Of a DNA stretch of 64,000 nt, positions 12,746 through 25,618 are shown piece by piece. Where the stretch lies: positions 53,577,841 through 53,641,840 of the forward strand of contig NC_134465.1 in NCBI RefSeq assembly GCF_047948215.1. Reading direction: 5' to 3'. Numbering within the stretch: position 1 is the stretch's first letter; each line of letters opens with the position of its first letter. Made by a program: the position numbers and the translations under genes. Under the pieces are notes generated by a model, which was not told the DNA's origin, ran no database searches, and worked only from the letters and a program-made list of their open reading frames with translations. This DNA comes from Lycorma delicatula (lineage: Eukaryota > Arthropoda > Insecta > Hemiptera > Fulgoridae).

Positions 12746-13894
12746 TACATCCTAATTATTAAGCTGCCAAATTTGAAATATGCATCTAAATATGGTTGAA
12801 AATATTAGGATTCAATAATAAATTATTATATTAAAATATAATAATTCATATAATAATTCATATATAATAATTCATTATATATAGTACTGCCATTTCCAAA
12901 AAAAAAAAAGATGTAATTGAAAAAGATGAACTCAAAAAGACAGCAGAACCAAACATTCTTGTTTTTTTTTATCATATGCTCTGTTGAATTTAGGAATAGA
13001 ATAATAGATGTAAAGCTCATCACATTTCTGAGGATTTGAGATACCAGTTGTTAAGTAACATGTTTGGTTTAGTGAAAAATATTTTATATTATGGACTGGA
13101 ATGCTTGTTATTCTTTTTTTCTATGTCGATTTTTAGAGCGACATGCATTTAATATTCTCATCGCTTACAACCTTTTTGTTTATGACTAACATATATACAT
13201 TTATAAAATCTGGAAAACTTTTTTTGAAATATATGATTTCTGATTCCATTCTTCATAATTACATAAATCACCCAAAACTCACTATAAGATTGTTCTATTA
13301 TCCTTTTTAATTCTTCAAAGAATTCAGTTGTTTATATATTCATTATAATTAAAATACATTTAAAGCATAAAATACAGAAGGAATTTTATTAAATTGGGAG
13401 ATGGAGATGGAGTTGGTCACTGTTTTTGACGTTATTCTATGAAGTTAAATTAAGCTATTTGTATAAGTAGGTACTACTTGAAGAAATAACTAAGTTTTTT
13501 ATATCTTCAGACCCCCTCCATTATTTTTACACAAACATGCTTATTAAAAAATACTTAGAGAAAATTTCCAAATGTGAATGGGTTACATTTAAATTATAGT
13601 TATCTAGCAGGCAGCTTAGTTCTTTTCTTAATGTCATAATACAATTGAAGTGATTACTTCTATAAATAGTATATCTATTAGAAATAATTTTTTCTTAAAG
13701 AGTGTATAATATAAAATTAACAACAATTTTTATTTGTTTAATTAAGGTAAACAATTCAATTAGTACAGTACCAATAAATTTACAAATATCAATAAAATAT
13801 AAATAGAGAAAAAATATTGTTGCAATCTTAAATGGCTTCAACATCTGTGAGCATGAAGCATCAAAATTCATGATAAAAAATCTGCATTGATTTG
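12746..13894. other. AT-rich spacer without recognised genes
   Basis: It holds a cluster of short repeats of TATAATAATTCAT at 12830-12880, an A-run at 12898, and otherwise unremarkable AT-rich DNA between the two copies of the mariner N-terminal segment. Confidence 0.5.
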
Positions 13895-14004
13895 TATTGA
13901 TATAACATTCTGATCAAAAACCTCCTCTTAACATTTTTACCACTTCACTGCACTTTATCCCATTTTTAATGCAAATCTTTTTCAAACAAAATAAATCGCC
14001 GTTT
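13895..14004 (-). repeat. second copy of the mariner N-terminal segment (direct repeat of 12627-12736)
   Basis: About 110 bp matches the N-terminal end of the 11755-12745 relic at high identity (shared cores include CCTCCTCTTAACATTTTTAC and CACTTCACTGCACTTTATC) in the same orientation about 1.27 kb away. It reads IKCSEVVKMLRGGF on the - strand. It is either a separate insertion with only this piece left, or a segmental duplication of it. Confidence 0.8.
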
Positions 14005-15625
14005 GTAGGAAATATAATCATAGTAATATGATTCTGATTTCGTGAAATTTAAAAAGATTTACTTAAATGAAAAAATTTTTGTTGACATTTTCAATCTACA
14101 TTGTTAATTATCCTTTAACTAAGCTAGAAAACCAATGATTTATTTCTTTATTTTCAGTAGTACATTTACGTTTGTAAATCTTGTACAACAGTTGTTTACA
14201 CTGATTTCTATTATGACGCTGTATAAATGTATGGTAAAGTAAATTCTTTATTTGCTATATATATAACATCAGCAAGGGACCAAAATTCATATACTAGTTT
14301 ATGTTATTGCCATTAAATGTTTTAAATTTGAAGCTTCTTAACAAATAATAACTAATCTCTATTGTTATAATTAAAAGCCTAGGAAAATATAGCAGATATT
14401 TTTCTTCTTTTTTTCAATTATCTATCATAAATTAGACACATTAGATAGTATAGATCCAGTCTTACAAGAAAGCAATATTAGTTGCTTTTTTATATTATTA
14501 TTTTGTATAAATGAAAAGAGCATTGTATAATTTCCAAAATATATATTTATATGTACTTGTGAGTCATTATGATCACTGACTGTCAATAAATCAATATTTA
14601 ATAAATAAAAAACCATTCCGCCCATTTTGTACTAGCATTTAGTGACAAGTGTAATGAAATTTGTGAATTTAAAATATCATGTGATTTTTTTTTTTTTTTT
14701 TTGCTTATAAAAATATTTAATAATTGCTCATTTTGGTCAGTATTTATTATTGAATTTTTTTAAGCTTAATAATTGTGAAGTGTATAAAAATTAGTTTTGA
14801 TTGTATTTTGAATAAATATAATATGGTAAATTAGATAATGTGGATATAGGAAAAATATTTTAATATTACCTGGCCAAAAGGGTGGTATTGATCCATAATT
14901 CCTTCCTTGATTGTTGATTGCTAACTCTCTAGTTATTCTTTTCATTCTTTATGAAGAAAAACAAACAAAATTATTCTTTTGAGATTTTATCCTAAATGAA
15001 ATCTTATTGTGTTTTATTCTTCCTTTTGGAAAGTGGTAAATTATATTTATGTTTAAATTCTGAAAGTAATTAAGAATCTAAGCCTAATTTTGAAATATTT
15101 CACATCAAAACAACTAACATTGAAACATGGTTTTTTTTTCAATCTGTCGAAGTAAAATGGAAATAAAAATGTTTCCTTGATTTATTTATTTGTTAGAATC
15201 TTCAGTTATTTTCCTGTTTTAATGTTATTCTCTATTGCTTTCTATCCTAATTATTTTAATATCAATAACCTCAGTTATCTATTTATATAATTTGTTTTTT
15301 TATAATTTCTGTTTTTTTTATTCTCTGCATATCCATTACGAAACTAACTTAGCCTTGATGTCCAAAACACAAATATAATTTTAGGTAAATCATTTGTATC
15401 AAGAAGTATAAATCATTCGTGCACTGCACACTGTCGCTAGGTACACTACTATTGGTCCGCTCGGCGCCAGTAGCAGCTAAAATAGAAATGTGAGCACATG
15501 CAACAAACAAACAAACAAATGCACCATCCTTTTTTATGGGAAAGATATGTCTCTAATATAAACTACTGTAATCTCCAAACATATTTTTGAATGGTATCTT
15601 TTATATTATCACATCTATGTTTAAT
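14005..15625. other. AT-rich spacer with one GC-rich patch
   Basis: There is no recognised gene. A poly-T run lies at 14685-14702. At 15415-15535 a patch with TCGCTAGG, GTCCGCTCGGCGCCAGTAGC and a (CAAA)n tail stands out from the AT background and may be the 5' end of a retroelement. Confidence 0.45.
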
Positions 15626-15629
15626 AATA

Positions 15630-16200
15630 GTTGATTTTTTTTTGTACAGTCTACTTTTCAATATCTGTTTTATGTTTTGCATCATCCTTCATAATTTTAC
15701 TATCTAAATAAGAAAATTCTGTAGATACAATAATTCTTTGTTATCCATCTATCTGTCACATTTCATTACCTTTTTTAATGAATTTCTCTTTAATCAATAA
15801 ATTCATGCCATTGAAAATTTATTTTAACTCATTTTAGTTTAGGTCTGTTAAAAGAATATTGTTCTCTATGAATTTTAAAATTTTCTCTTTGGATTGTTAT
15901 TATTCTATTCTCAAGTTTGTTGTTCAGTACGTTTGTAGCTTCATCTGAATTCAAGTAACGTTTATGAAAAATAACAGGACAAAATATATCCTCATTCATG
16001 ATTTTCTGAATTTGAGGTTGTCTGTCTAATACATTTCAGTATAATTTTATTTAAAGTTTTATTTGTAGGACAGTTTGAAGAGAATAATTGTTAAGTTGCA
16101 TAAAAATTTGTAAAAGATTGATAAAGGAATTATCAATCTTTACCACTTGCTGGTTTGATTATTTGGGCCAGGTAAAACTGGTAGTGTTTTCTGATTAATA
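15630..16200 (-). pseudogene. probable LINE relic
   Basis: The - strand translates in pieces to LENRIITIQRENFKIHREQY and then FSYLDSKIMKDDAKHKTDIE. The latter resembles the post-RT motif F-x-Y-L-G-S-x-I-x-x-D-G of insect LINEs. There are many stops and no clear RT core, so the call rests on this motif alone. Confidence 0.4.
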
Positions 16201-16689
16201 TATTATTTTATTAAGAGTTTATTCTCTTTTTTTTTATTTTATCCACATAATATTTATAAATAATGTTAAATGTCATTTTTAGAGGTATGTACTTATCATT
16301 AATAGTAATTTTTATTTTTTTTTATTTTACACTCATTTTGTATCGCATAATTTTTTTAAATACATAAAATATTTTAAGAATTTATGAATAGAATTCACCT
16401 TTTATTTAAAAAATTACAAAAATGCTAATTGTAAATTTAACCAAATAAAACTGTTGAATAAAATACTTGTTCATTTATTTATTTTATGTATGTTTTTAAT
16501 TTACATCAAATGAAGGCGGTTCTTAGCTTGACCCATTTATATTTTTTTATTCTTATAACAGACACAATAAAAAGGAATGTGATTCTCTTTTCAACCTTTA
16601 CATTGTATTATTATGCATGTTATTAAGTCTTATGTTCATCAAATGAACTGATTTTGATGATTTTTTTTTTATACGTCATATTTTAAAGA

Positions 16690-18390
16690 AAGATCCAATC
16701 CACATATTTCAAGAAGAAAACTCAAAATCTGGAAACACGCCAACTACACTAAAGTAGAATGGCAACTAGATCATGCCTTCTTGGACAAACACCACCACTA
16801 CAATGTAAAAGGTCTCTTATGAGTAGACACTGGCTTAGATCACCATGTAGTGTAAATTAAAATTAAATTTACTCCCCAAAGGAAGTAGCAACACAAAGTC
16901 CCTAAAACTAAAAGAAAAATATACCCTACCCAAGTAATCATGAATGAAAATTACCAAAAGTCAACTGAAAAAATAACACTAATGGATAAACTCAAAGACC
17001 TAATCAAATCGCAGAAGAATTGGCTCCAATAAAACCCTGTAAAAATCTTCAGTGGTGGAACAGCAAATCCAATGATCCAATGAAATAGTGGAGAAGAGAC
17101 ATCAAGTATGGCTATTACACACCAATCCCAAAAATCCGAAACATCCTTCTAAAATTTAGTAAAACAAAGAAAAGAAAACACCTGAACCTTAAGGAAAATA
17201 AAAGACAACAATGTAAAGACACTGAAATCAATAGAAGAAGAATTCAACAAAAAACGCAGTCAAGAAACTACCACAAAATCTTCAAAAAACAACTCCAAAA
17301 GTACAAATTCCCAACTCTACTAATGAAGGATGAAAACCGTAATCTGGCCCATAACAATAAAGACAACATGGAAATCCTAGCTAAATATTTCAATAAACTC
17401 CCAAATTACAAAGAACCCACAGAACTCCTAAACTTTAACATCAGCACCCCATTAACAACATCAACCTAACCGCAATAAAAGAAGTCTACCAAACATTGGA
17501 TGAGATGAAGAATTACAAACTGGCAGGAGAAGATCAGACCTTCATAGAGATTTGGAAACATGGAGGAAGACCAGCAAAAATTGCCCTTCAGCAACAGCTT
17601 GTCAACATCTGAATCAAAGAACAACTACCAGAACACTGGACGACAGCCCTCATCCACCCACTATGAAAAAAAAACAGACCCTAACAACTACAGGGGAATC
17701 TCAAATTAATAACACTACATCCCAAATTAATAAACATTATAAAACTGACCCACACAAACACTAAGTCAATAGTGACATTCTGAGGCAAACTCTCAGGACC
17801 ATTTCAGATCAAAACAGAGGATTGCATCAAGGGGATGGACTCTCACCACTCTTATTCAACTGCTGGAAATGGTAATGAGGGGATGGCTCAAAAATACCCC
17901 CAAAAATAAAAATAGACCATAAAATCAAAACAAACTGCTTTGGTTTCACCATTGGCTAAGCACTGCTAGCAAACAAAATTGACAAAGCTAAAACAGATTA
18001 GAACTTCATAACATTGCAAATAAAATTGGCCTCAGAATATAATTTGAAAAGACAGAAATTATGTCCCAAAAGCCAACATAATTAAAAGAAGTAAAGTCAA
18101 AAGTAACCCAACTTAAATACCTCAGAGAAATAATAACAAACAACCTAAACGAAAAAACCTCAATCCAAACAATATAGCTAAAGCACAAAAATTAATCTGG
18201 TTCACCTACATCAGAAAATGTTTCTCCATAAATACAAAAATAAGACACTACAGCACAGTTGTAAAACTGGAAGCCACATGTACTACATAAACACTCTTCC
18301 ACCTGAACAAACAATCAAAGACCAACAGACAACAGAAAATCAAAAGAATTGGAAGAGTGCATACTAATGTAATAGAATCATCTAATAAGT
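16690..18390 (+). pseudogene. LINE relic: end of endonuclease through reverse transcriptase, internally deleted
   Basis: This stretch is rich in A and C on the + strand, unlike its surroundings. In successive frames it encodes TGLDHHVV (end of the endonuclease domain), then, at 17480-17620, AIKEVYQTLDEMKNYKLAGE followed by LPEHWTTALIHPL, the start of the RT domain. An RT block follows at 17740-17830 (THTNTKSIVTF...GKLSGPFQIKTEDC), then ALLANKIDKAKTD after a damaged F-A-D-D, and HYSTVVKLEATC near 18250. About 100 codons of the palm are missing near 17710-17740. Stops throughout mean it is dead. It is the same broad family as 7620-8870, in opposite orientation. Confidence 0.85.
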
Positions 18391-18760
18391 TCAAAAATAT
18401 GACTTTGAATACAGAATGACAAAAAAAAGTTTTTTGTCGCCGCCCCTTCATGAGGATTTGAGTAAGACCAAACAACCACGAGAAAGTATCTTAGTTTACT
18501 AATTATTTGACTAAAAATTTTGAGATATAGGAACCACAAGGTACAAGGTCCATATCTCCTTCCCTCCCTGACCAATTGTAACCAAAATTAAATGGTTTCA
18601 ATGCCCTGTATACAGAAAGCAACATGGGAAATTTCAACCAAATTGACCCATCCAGCCCAGAGATATCGAGTATAAAACAGGTCAACATGCATTCATACAT
18701 CCTTAGAGAACATTTCAGTATTAAAATTGTGTTTTTTGGTAAGAGGGGGTAATAAGATCA
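18391..18760 (+). repeat. dispersed repeat with a non-coding motif shared with 19530-19650 and 47560-47900
   Basis: It contains ACCAATTGTAACCAAAATTA at 18571-18590, found in reverse at 47799-47824 with two changes. A segment at 18598-18700 (AATGCCCTGTATACAGAAA, later GAGATATCGAGTATAAAAC) resembles 19545-19650. It probably belongs to the non-coding part of a transposon of unknown class. Confidence 0.5.
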
Positions 18761-19660
18761 AGATCTGCAAAAACCTTTAATGCAAATTTGATATGACTAG
18801 CATGCCTTTCCTTATATTTTATGCTGTGTACCTGTGTAGTGTAGCTTCATAGACAGAAAAGTAAAGATTTGTATAAGCTGATGATACTTAAATAATAATT
18901 AATAATTATTTCTTGGGTGATTTAAGATATGTGAAAAATTGGTTTACTTTAAATAGTCTTGCTTTGAATAAAATTAAAATAATTCTTTCTAATTAAAAAG
19001 TAAAATTAGATTCTAATATTTGGGATTCTTTTTTTAATCCGATTGTAACTACCAGATTTCTTGGTTTCCACCATCAAAGATGCTCTTCATGGAGTAATCA
19101 CATCAGTTACATACTCATATTTAATAGTTTTTAAATTGTTTGAAACAATTAATAAAAAATGGCTGGCAAAGTGTTGCATGGCTATGATGGCAAAGTCATA
19201 CAGAAAAACTTTTCTAAAAATATTCATACGTAGGTTGGCTTTAACAAATTCGCTTAAGTAAAGTTTTCTCTAAATCTAATTCCCTCTTCAATAAAGGCTA
19301 AAATAAGAAAAAAAGGTTTTTGTCATTTTAAGTTCAGGATCTATCCTTTAAAAAGATTGTTGAAAGAAGAAAGGGAGGTAGACCGAAAGAAGAAAAACAT
19401 ATATTTTAATTTTAAAAAGTGGGGATTGATTTTTTAAACATTTTTTTGGATTATTTCTATTTTCTCTAGAATGCCTCTGAAGAAAATTGAAGTTGTTTTT
19501 TTTCCAATACCTCCCACCTTAATGAATTTTGAAAAAAATTAATGTGATCAATGCCCCATGTATAGAAATATTTGAGCCAAATATGAAGAAAGTCGGTTTG
19601 ATCAATCCTAAGATATAAAACCAAAAGTAGTGCAACATAAATTCGTAGATAGTATCCCCA
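18761..19660. other. AT-rich spacer; repeat similarity near its right end
   Basis: No gene is recognised. The part at 19530-19650 resembles 18598-18700 (CAATGCCCCATGTATAGAAA, later AAGATATAAAACC) and abuts the mariner at 19664. Confidence 0.45.
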
Positions 19661-19663
19661 ATA

Positions 19664-20650
19664 ATGTGATGACTGTTCAGAAAATAACTGAACATTTTAA
19701 ATTATGCGCCAATAGAGATATTTAGTGACGTGTGGTTGACAGCATTGTGTTTCCCATAACCTCCTCTGTAACACCATGTTCTTGGATTATTGATATCTCA
19801 TTCAGTTTTCATGTTTGGTTATTTGAGTGCAACAAGTTAAGTATTAGTAACGATTTTGTAACATGTGATTTTTGCGTGAAACTGAAAACGTTCACAGACA
19901 TGTTTCAACTTTTAACAAGCTTATGGAGATGATGCTCTGGGTCATAGGCAATTGTTATGAATGGTTTTCCCCAATTCAAAAGTGGTCTTCAGTCAATCGA
20001 ACATGAACCTCAACCAGGAAAGCCTTCAATTTCAACTGATGACACCTGCATTCAGAAATGTGAACGATCTGTTGCGTGCAAATCGCCGATATACTTTCAG
20101 AGAATTTGCAGAAGAGGTTAGCATCTCAATCAGATTATTTTATGACATTATGACTGAAAAATTGAACATGCATCCAGTGGCAGCAAAGTTGTCCCTTATT
20201 GGATGATTGAACAGCAGAAAGAACATCGAGTTGATGTTTGTCGGCAACGTTTTGAACAAGCTAATGATGAAACATTCATGCAAAGGGTCATAACGAGAGA
20301 CAAAAGTTGGGTTTACAGCTACGACATCGAGACAAAACTTCAATCATCAGAATGGATTGGCAAAGGATCTCCACGCCCCAAGAAAGCACGTCAGTTTCAA
20401 TCTGATGTCAAAGTGATGCTCTCTGGTTTTTTTTTCAATTTTAATGGAATTGTGCATTTTGAATTCTTGCCTCAAGGCCATTTCAAATGAAGATATCTTG
20501 GATTTCTTTGCAAAGTGGAAATACTGCTGGGAAAAGTGTGTAAATTGGAAGAGGGGAGTACTTTGAAGTGAACAAGCACCAATATTCTGTAAAATTAATA
20601 ATAAAGATTAAAAAAATAAAGTTTGGTTATTTTCTGAAGAGACCTTGTTG
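19664..20650 (+). mobile_element. internally deleted mariner (family A), 987 bp between TA target sites
   Basis: The terminal repeats contain TTCAGAAAATAAC (left from 19676; right, reversed, ending near 20635). Both lie 17 bp inside a TA dinucleotide (19662-19663 and 20651-20652), which fixes the ends. The transposase starts with degenerate N-terminal sequence, then LLRANRRYTFREFAEEVSIS (about 20070-20130), ITRDKSWVYSYDIETKLQSS with the first catalytic Asp in place of the family's T-G-D-E, and RPKKARQ. After FNFNGIVHFEFLPQGHFK it jumps to FFAKWKYCWEKCV. The deletion removes the second and third catalytic residues. It is inactive. It shares ends and sequence with the element at 46082. Confidence 0.85.
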
Positions 20651-20654
20651 TATA

Positions 20655-23600
20655 AAGGTATATTCTTAGGTTATCTTGGGTGGATCATGCAACTAATATA
20701 GATGTTTTGCAGGACTTAACTGATGCTATAATCATTTACATATGAACAGCAGAAAAATTAAATATTTAGATCACATAAGCTATCTTGACAGATGTAATTT
20801 TTTATATTCTAGGGAAAGGTGGAAGGAACAAGAGAGCTTGGCTAGAAAGGGACTTTTCTTCGCTGAAAATTTGAGAATGTAAGTCAAAATAACACCTGAA
20901 ATGTTTCATGGTGCAAATGAAAAAAAAATTCATTTCCAAGTAGATTAGCAGTATTAAACAACACACAAACCAAAGAAGACTAATTTGCTTTACAGATCTG
21001 TTAATGTACATTGTAAGAACTATTACTTGAACTCAGGGTAAATACTGCTTGTAGACTAATTAAACATATTCAATTAATGCAAGTCAAAATTTCTTCTTAT
21101 TTTCCTTTAATTCATTAGCTGCCTAAAATGATTTAATAATGTTACACAGTAGAATCTGAAGTGACCAACTAGATCTCTAGTTAAGTGTTCTACAATTTCA
21201 CTTTTATAAACATTATGCATTAACCCTCACAACTAGACTATTGGGACACAATCAAATGCATTGTTTTCTCTTCCACCACTTTGTCAAAGCTTATTTACTG
21301 CCACATTACCACTTTTGTAATCCTATTATTCAATAAAGGCAAGAACTGCAGTATTTTTTGTGTTTGATTTATGCTACACTTTTTAATTACAAAATTGTAA
21401 AATAACTGTATTTGAATATCAGTTTTTTTATTCAGGAGGTAGATAGAAAGCATCACATTAAAAAAAATGAATTAAGGTAAGCAAATAAACAGTTCACTAA
21501 AATATACAATAAAAACTATAACAAGAAGGTAAGGAAAAGATAAAAACACTGTTAAGTGGAATTCTTACAAATTTTAAATAGAAGGATTAGAAGCAAGAGG
21601 AAAATTCAAGAGGTATTAGTAAAGTTTTTGTCAATTGACGTTATTTGTAGTTTAATAATAATTTTGGTGAAATTAATATATCATTCATGCAAATTTTAAC
21701 TGATTTTGATGAAACTTGGTGGAGTGATGACATAAACCTATAGGGAATAGTGATTTTTCAAGTAAATCTACCCTACTAATTTTCAAGTGAATCGGTTTAT
21801 AGGAACCGTAGAGTTAAGAACCAAAAAATGGGGTACATTTTTGGCTTTTTTTTCGTTCTGAAGGGGAAAATTTTAACCGTTTTGATGTAATTAGGAAGCG
21901 GAGTTAGACGCAAAAAATTGGGGTTTTGGGTACGTTTTCTAGGTTAACTGAAACCTGAAATTCGCTCCTCTGACATATTTACTGCGATAAGTTTCTTTTA
22001 TTTATTTAATGTATTTTTACCCCAAGTCCTTTGTGCATTATGAATGAAGTGTACAATAACAACGTGGCAGTGCAGTGCGGATTAATATTTGAATTTTCTA
22101 TTAATTCAATGTTGCCAACTAGCAATATAATAATACTAGTTATTGACACGTTGTACTCGTACGTTACCATTACTTATTTTTAAGTATGATGTTCTGTATC
22201 TAATGGTAAAATAGCTATAAAAAAAACAAAAAAATGTTTATGATAATGATGGGATTGATCTTAATTTAATTAAAAACATTTTGTAATATTTATAATTTAT
22301 CTATGTACTGATTATCTCTTTTGTTTATAGTCAATACATAAAATGGTTAACTAATAATTACCGCACGTTAAATTATTGCTTTAAATAAAAATTCACGCTA
22401 AATTAATTTCGCAAACTGTTACATATTATAAATTTTAACCTATCCCACCTTCTGTGGTCATTTGCTAATGGCGTCTGCCAAGTGTGTTGGATTTAGTTTT
22501 CGTAGAGGATAAAAGTCGGTTTATCTTAAGTTAACGTGTAATTAATCATTGTAGTTAATAAATAGTGATAATTGTAAGTACCTTGACAACCTATTTTTAA
22601 ACAACTAAATTATATTTTTTATATATATTTATCACTTATAAAAGGGGAGGGTCAGACTGTACCCGTTGATATTTAGCCGATTTAATTTTGTATGCACTAA
22701 GTTAATCAGTTTTCTCGTTGCTGTTTATCTTCATTTTGGCAGTCAGGAAAAGCGTAATGTTAAATTATTATTTTTTTCTTATACTGTTCATTCTACTTCA
22801 AAATATACATTTATTTTCATAAGAGTATATATATGTTATTCACATAGGTCAATAAAATAAATTATTTGATATCCTTATGGAAGTGAGTGATATCGTGTTC
22901 GATTATTATTTTGTATGCGAATTATAATATTCCATTTACCCACTGTTATTTTAAAATACTTCGCTTAGTTGTATATTTTGTAAAAAAAACTAATCGGGTT
23001 TTGTTGCATAACCCAAAACTGTTGTATGCAAGTGAGATTTAATAAGATCGACTAAAACTTTTGTTATGCTATGTTTATTGTAAAAGAAATAATGGTAAAT
23101 GGTTTGTATTTATAGTTTTATTGATTTTTGTTGAATTTTTCCAAAGTAACATTTCGTGATTATTTATCATGGAAAACTTGAAAATATATCAAGATGTAAT
23201 TAAGTATGTTTGTAGCAGGCGTTTGTTTTGACACAAAATTTTGAGTTTTGTTTATGAAGGGAGAATATCGGGTTACATTTTTTTAAATTTTAAATTTGTT
23301 GTCAATATAAATTAGCATATCACTAATGAAGAAAATTTGTACTTTAGTATTAATCTAATTCTCAATTGAGTTTTGATTTAATACCAAAGTGATAATTGTA
23401 GTAAGTACCTGTAAGTACATAATAATAATTATGTAATGTGCTATGTTCACAATAATAAATTATGTAATAATATTTATGATAATTGTAAGTACGTGTATTC
23501 CTACCAAATGTAGGAGAAAAATTACTTAAAAATAATTATTCATTATGTGCATTAAAAAAATTTTACACAAGAATGTTACCAGTTCACTCCACAAATAAGA

Positions 23601-25600
23601 ACAATTTATAGTCAGAGAATTGATGTAAAGCAGGATAAAAAAGAGGAACTGTATAGTTGTAATAGGTCTTTACCTCTGAAAAGCTTGTATTTATAAGGAT
23701 TGGTATTTCAGAATATCGGCTACAAGAAAACTGCAGTGTGTATGTGTATTCATTTTCTTTTGATAAAATTTATGTAAATAGATAGGTTGGAATGAGATAT
23801 ATTTAATATTATTAGATTTGCTATATATTATGCGTTCAGTTGTTTTTGGTTGTTTAAATTATTAATAAGTAAAGATATCTGTTATCATCCATAACTCTTT
23901 CTGTAAGTCAAGAAGATATTACACTGTAGATAATTAAATAGATATTTAGTAATCAGATATAATTAATTATGAATAAATGTTGAATTGATTACTTTTTGAT
24001 ATCTCTAGTAATGTAGTTTATTATTGAATTAGGGTAGCATAGTAAATCAGTCCTGTGTAGTTTGTTTATCATAACTTATTTTTGTTGTAAAGTTTCTAGT
24101 TTGATATTTATACATTATATAATATTTTTTCTTGTGTTTTAAGATTTGATTAATAATGAAACTGTAAGTGAAATATCAATTTGTAATCTCTATTTAAAGT
24201 TTTTTGTAAGACTTGATCAATACTATCTGTAGTACTTCTGTATATTAGTTCAAATATTTCATATCACTTCATTCTTCTTGATGTCCTAATTTCTAGAATG
24301 TCATCAGTAATTGTATATTTCAGAACATGGTTTAGTAAATTTCTTGTTTAGTGATGTAATATGCATTATTACTATTAAAGATGTTGAGTTATTTGTTAAA
24401 AATGGACAGTTTGATATATTTCTTATTAGTAAAGAAAAAACAAATTAACAAGGAAAGTAACTTTAGCTTGCATTTTGTGACTACACATGAATTATGTTTG
24501 CGTGTTATAGAAAGTTATTCATGCTTTCGCGATTTCAGTTCCCTAACTAATCTATTTTATATTTTTATAATTAAATTATTTATGTGTTACTGACAAAGTA
24601 GTAGAAATATGGATTGATTTTTTTTTTTATATCTATGTAACATTTATCCATTATTATTATAATAGGTATGCAATAATTTATAATTCAGTTTTCATTGGTT
24701 TTTCTTTTGCTGTTCAATTTATATAGTAAGGTAACAAAAAATTATTTTTAATTTCATTAACGTGTTCTATAAAGTCGGATGATTGGATACTTAATTAATA
24801 TTTGAAAAAACTACACTGTTTTTTTTTTTGTAGAAATTGTTTTTTAGCTAATTCATCATGTGTGGTTTATTCAGTTTATGGATTTAGTAAGAATAGATGA
24901 CCACCTGTTTTACCAATTTAATTTAATTTAATTTTTTTTTTACTTCGAAATAGAAAACAGATTCCCTTTGCAGACAGTTCCTTTTGCAGATTTGTCACTT
25001 TCACTTGAGCTTCAATAAAGAAAGATGGCTAAGAGATAACAGCCTCGAATCATAGGTGGAGCTAGAGTGCTGACTTAACATCCTGATAAAACATGTCCAA
25101 GGGACAAGCCAGGAAGGTTAATAAAAGGGAGAAATGGATGAGTGTGATGATAAACCCATAAATTATTATTGTTGACAGGATCAATATTGTAGCTCTCTAA
25201 TAATAAAAATATAAGAGCAGTTAGTTTTTTGTCACTGAAAATACACATATTGATTATAAATTCTTTTATATCACTTTTAACTTCTTACATAATTTGAGAT
25301 TTCTGTAACTGCTTATATGTGCATTACGTTAATACTGTTTTAGCTTTGATTTTTAAAACATTACAGTTTTTATATTTTTACTTTGATTTTTAGCAGATTT
25401 AGTGATATCATCAAAATTAATTTAATTAGCTATTTTGTGCTCGATTGAGATAATAGTAGTAAATTTGAAACCCGCGACTGGCTGATGATGGAACAAAGAT
25501 AATTTTTAATCACCTTAAGTTTAAAAAAACTTTGTTCACATCAACTAATCAGTGAACCTAAATCAGAAAATTCCATTTCAATTATGAATTCAAAATTTTC
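20655..25600. other. mostly unique-looking AT-rich sequence; one dispersed repeat and one candidate leader region
   Basis: At 21690-21970 there is a low-AT block (GATGAAACTTGGTGGAGTG, later GAATCGGTTTATAGGAACCG) typical in style of non-coding transposon DNA. At 22440-22580 a richer patch ends in TAATTGTAAGTA, which contains a consensus splice donor, so it could be a non-coding first exon. At 24990-25150 is another richer patch without a recognisable frame. No coding exon is supported. Confidence 0.45.
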
Positions 25601-25618
25601 AATGATAACCATTTCTTG

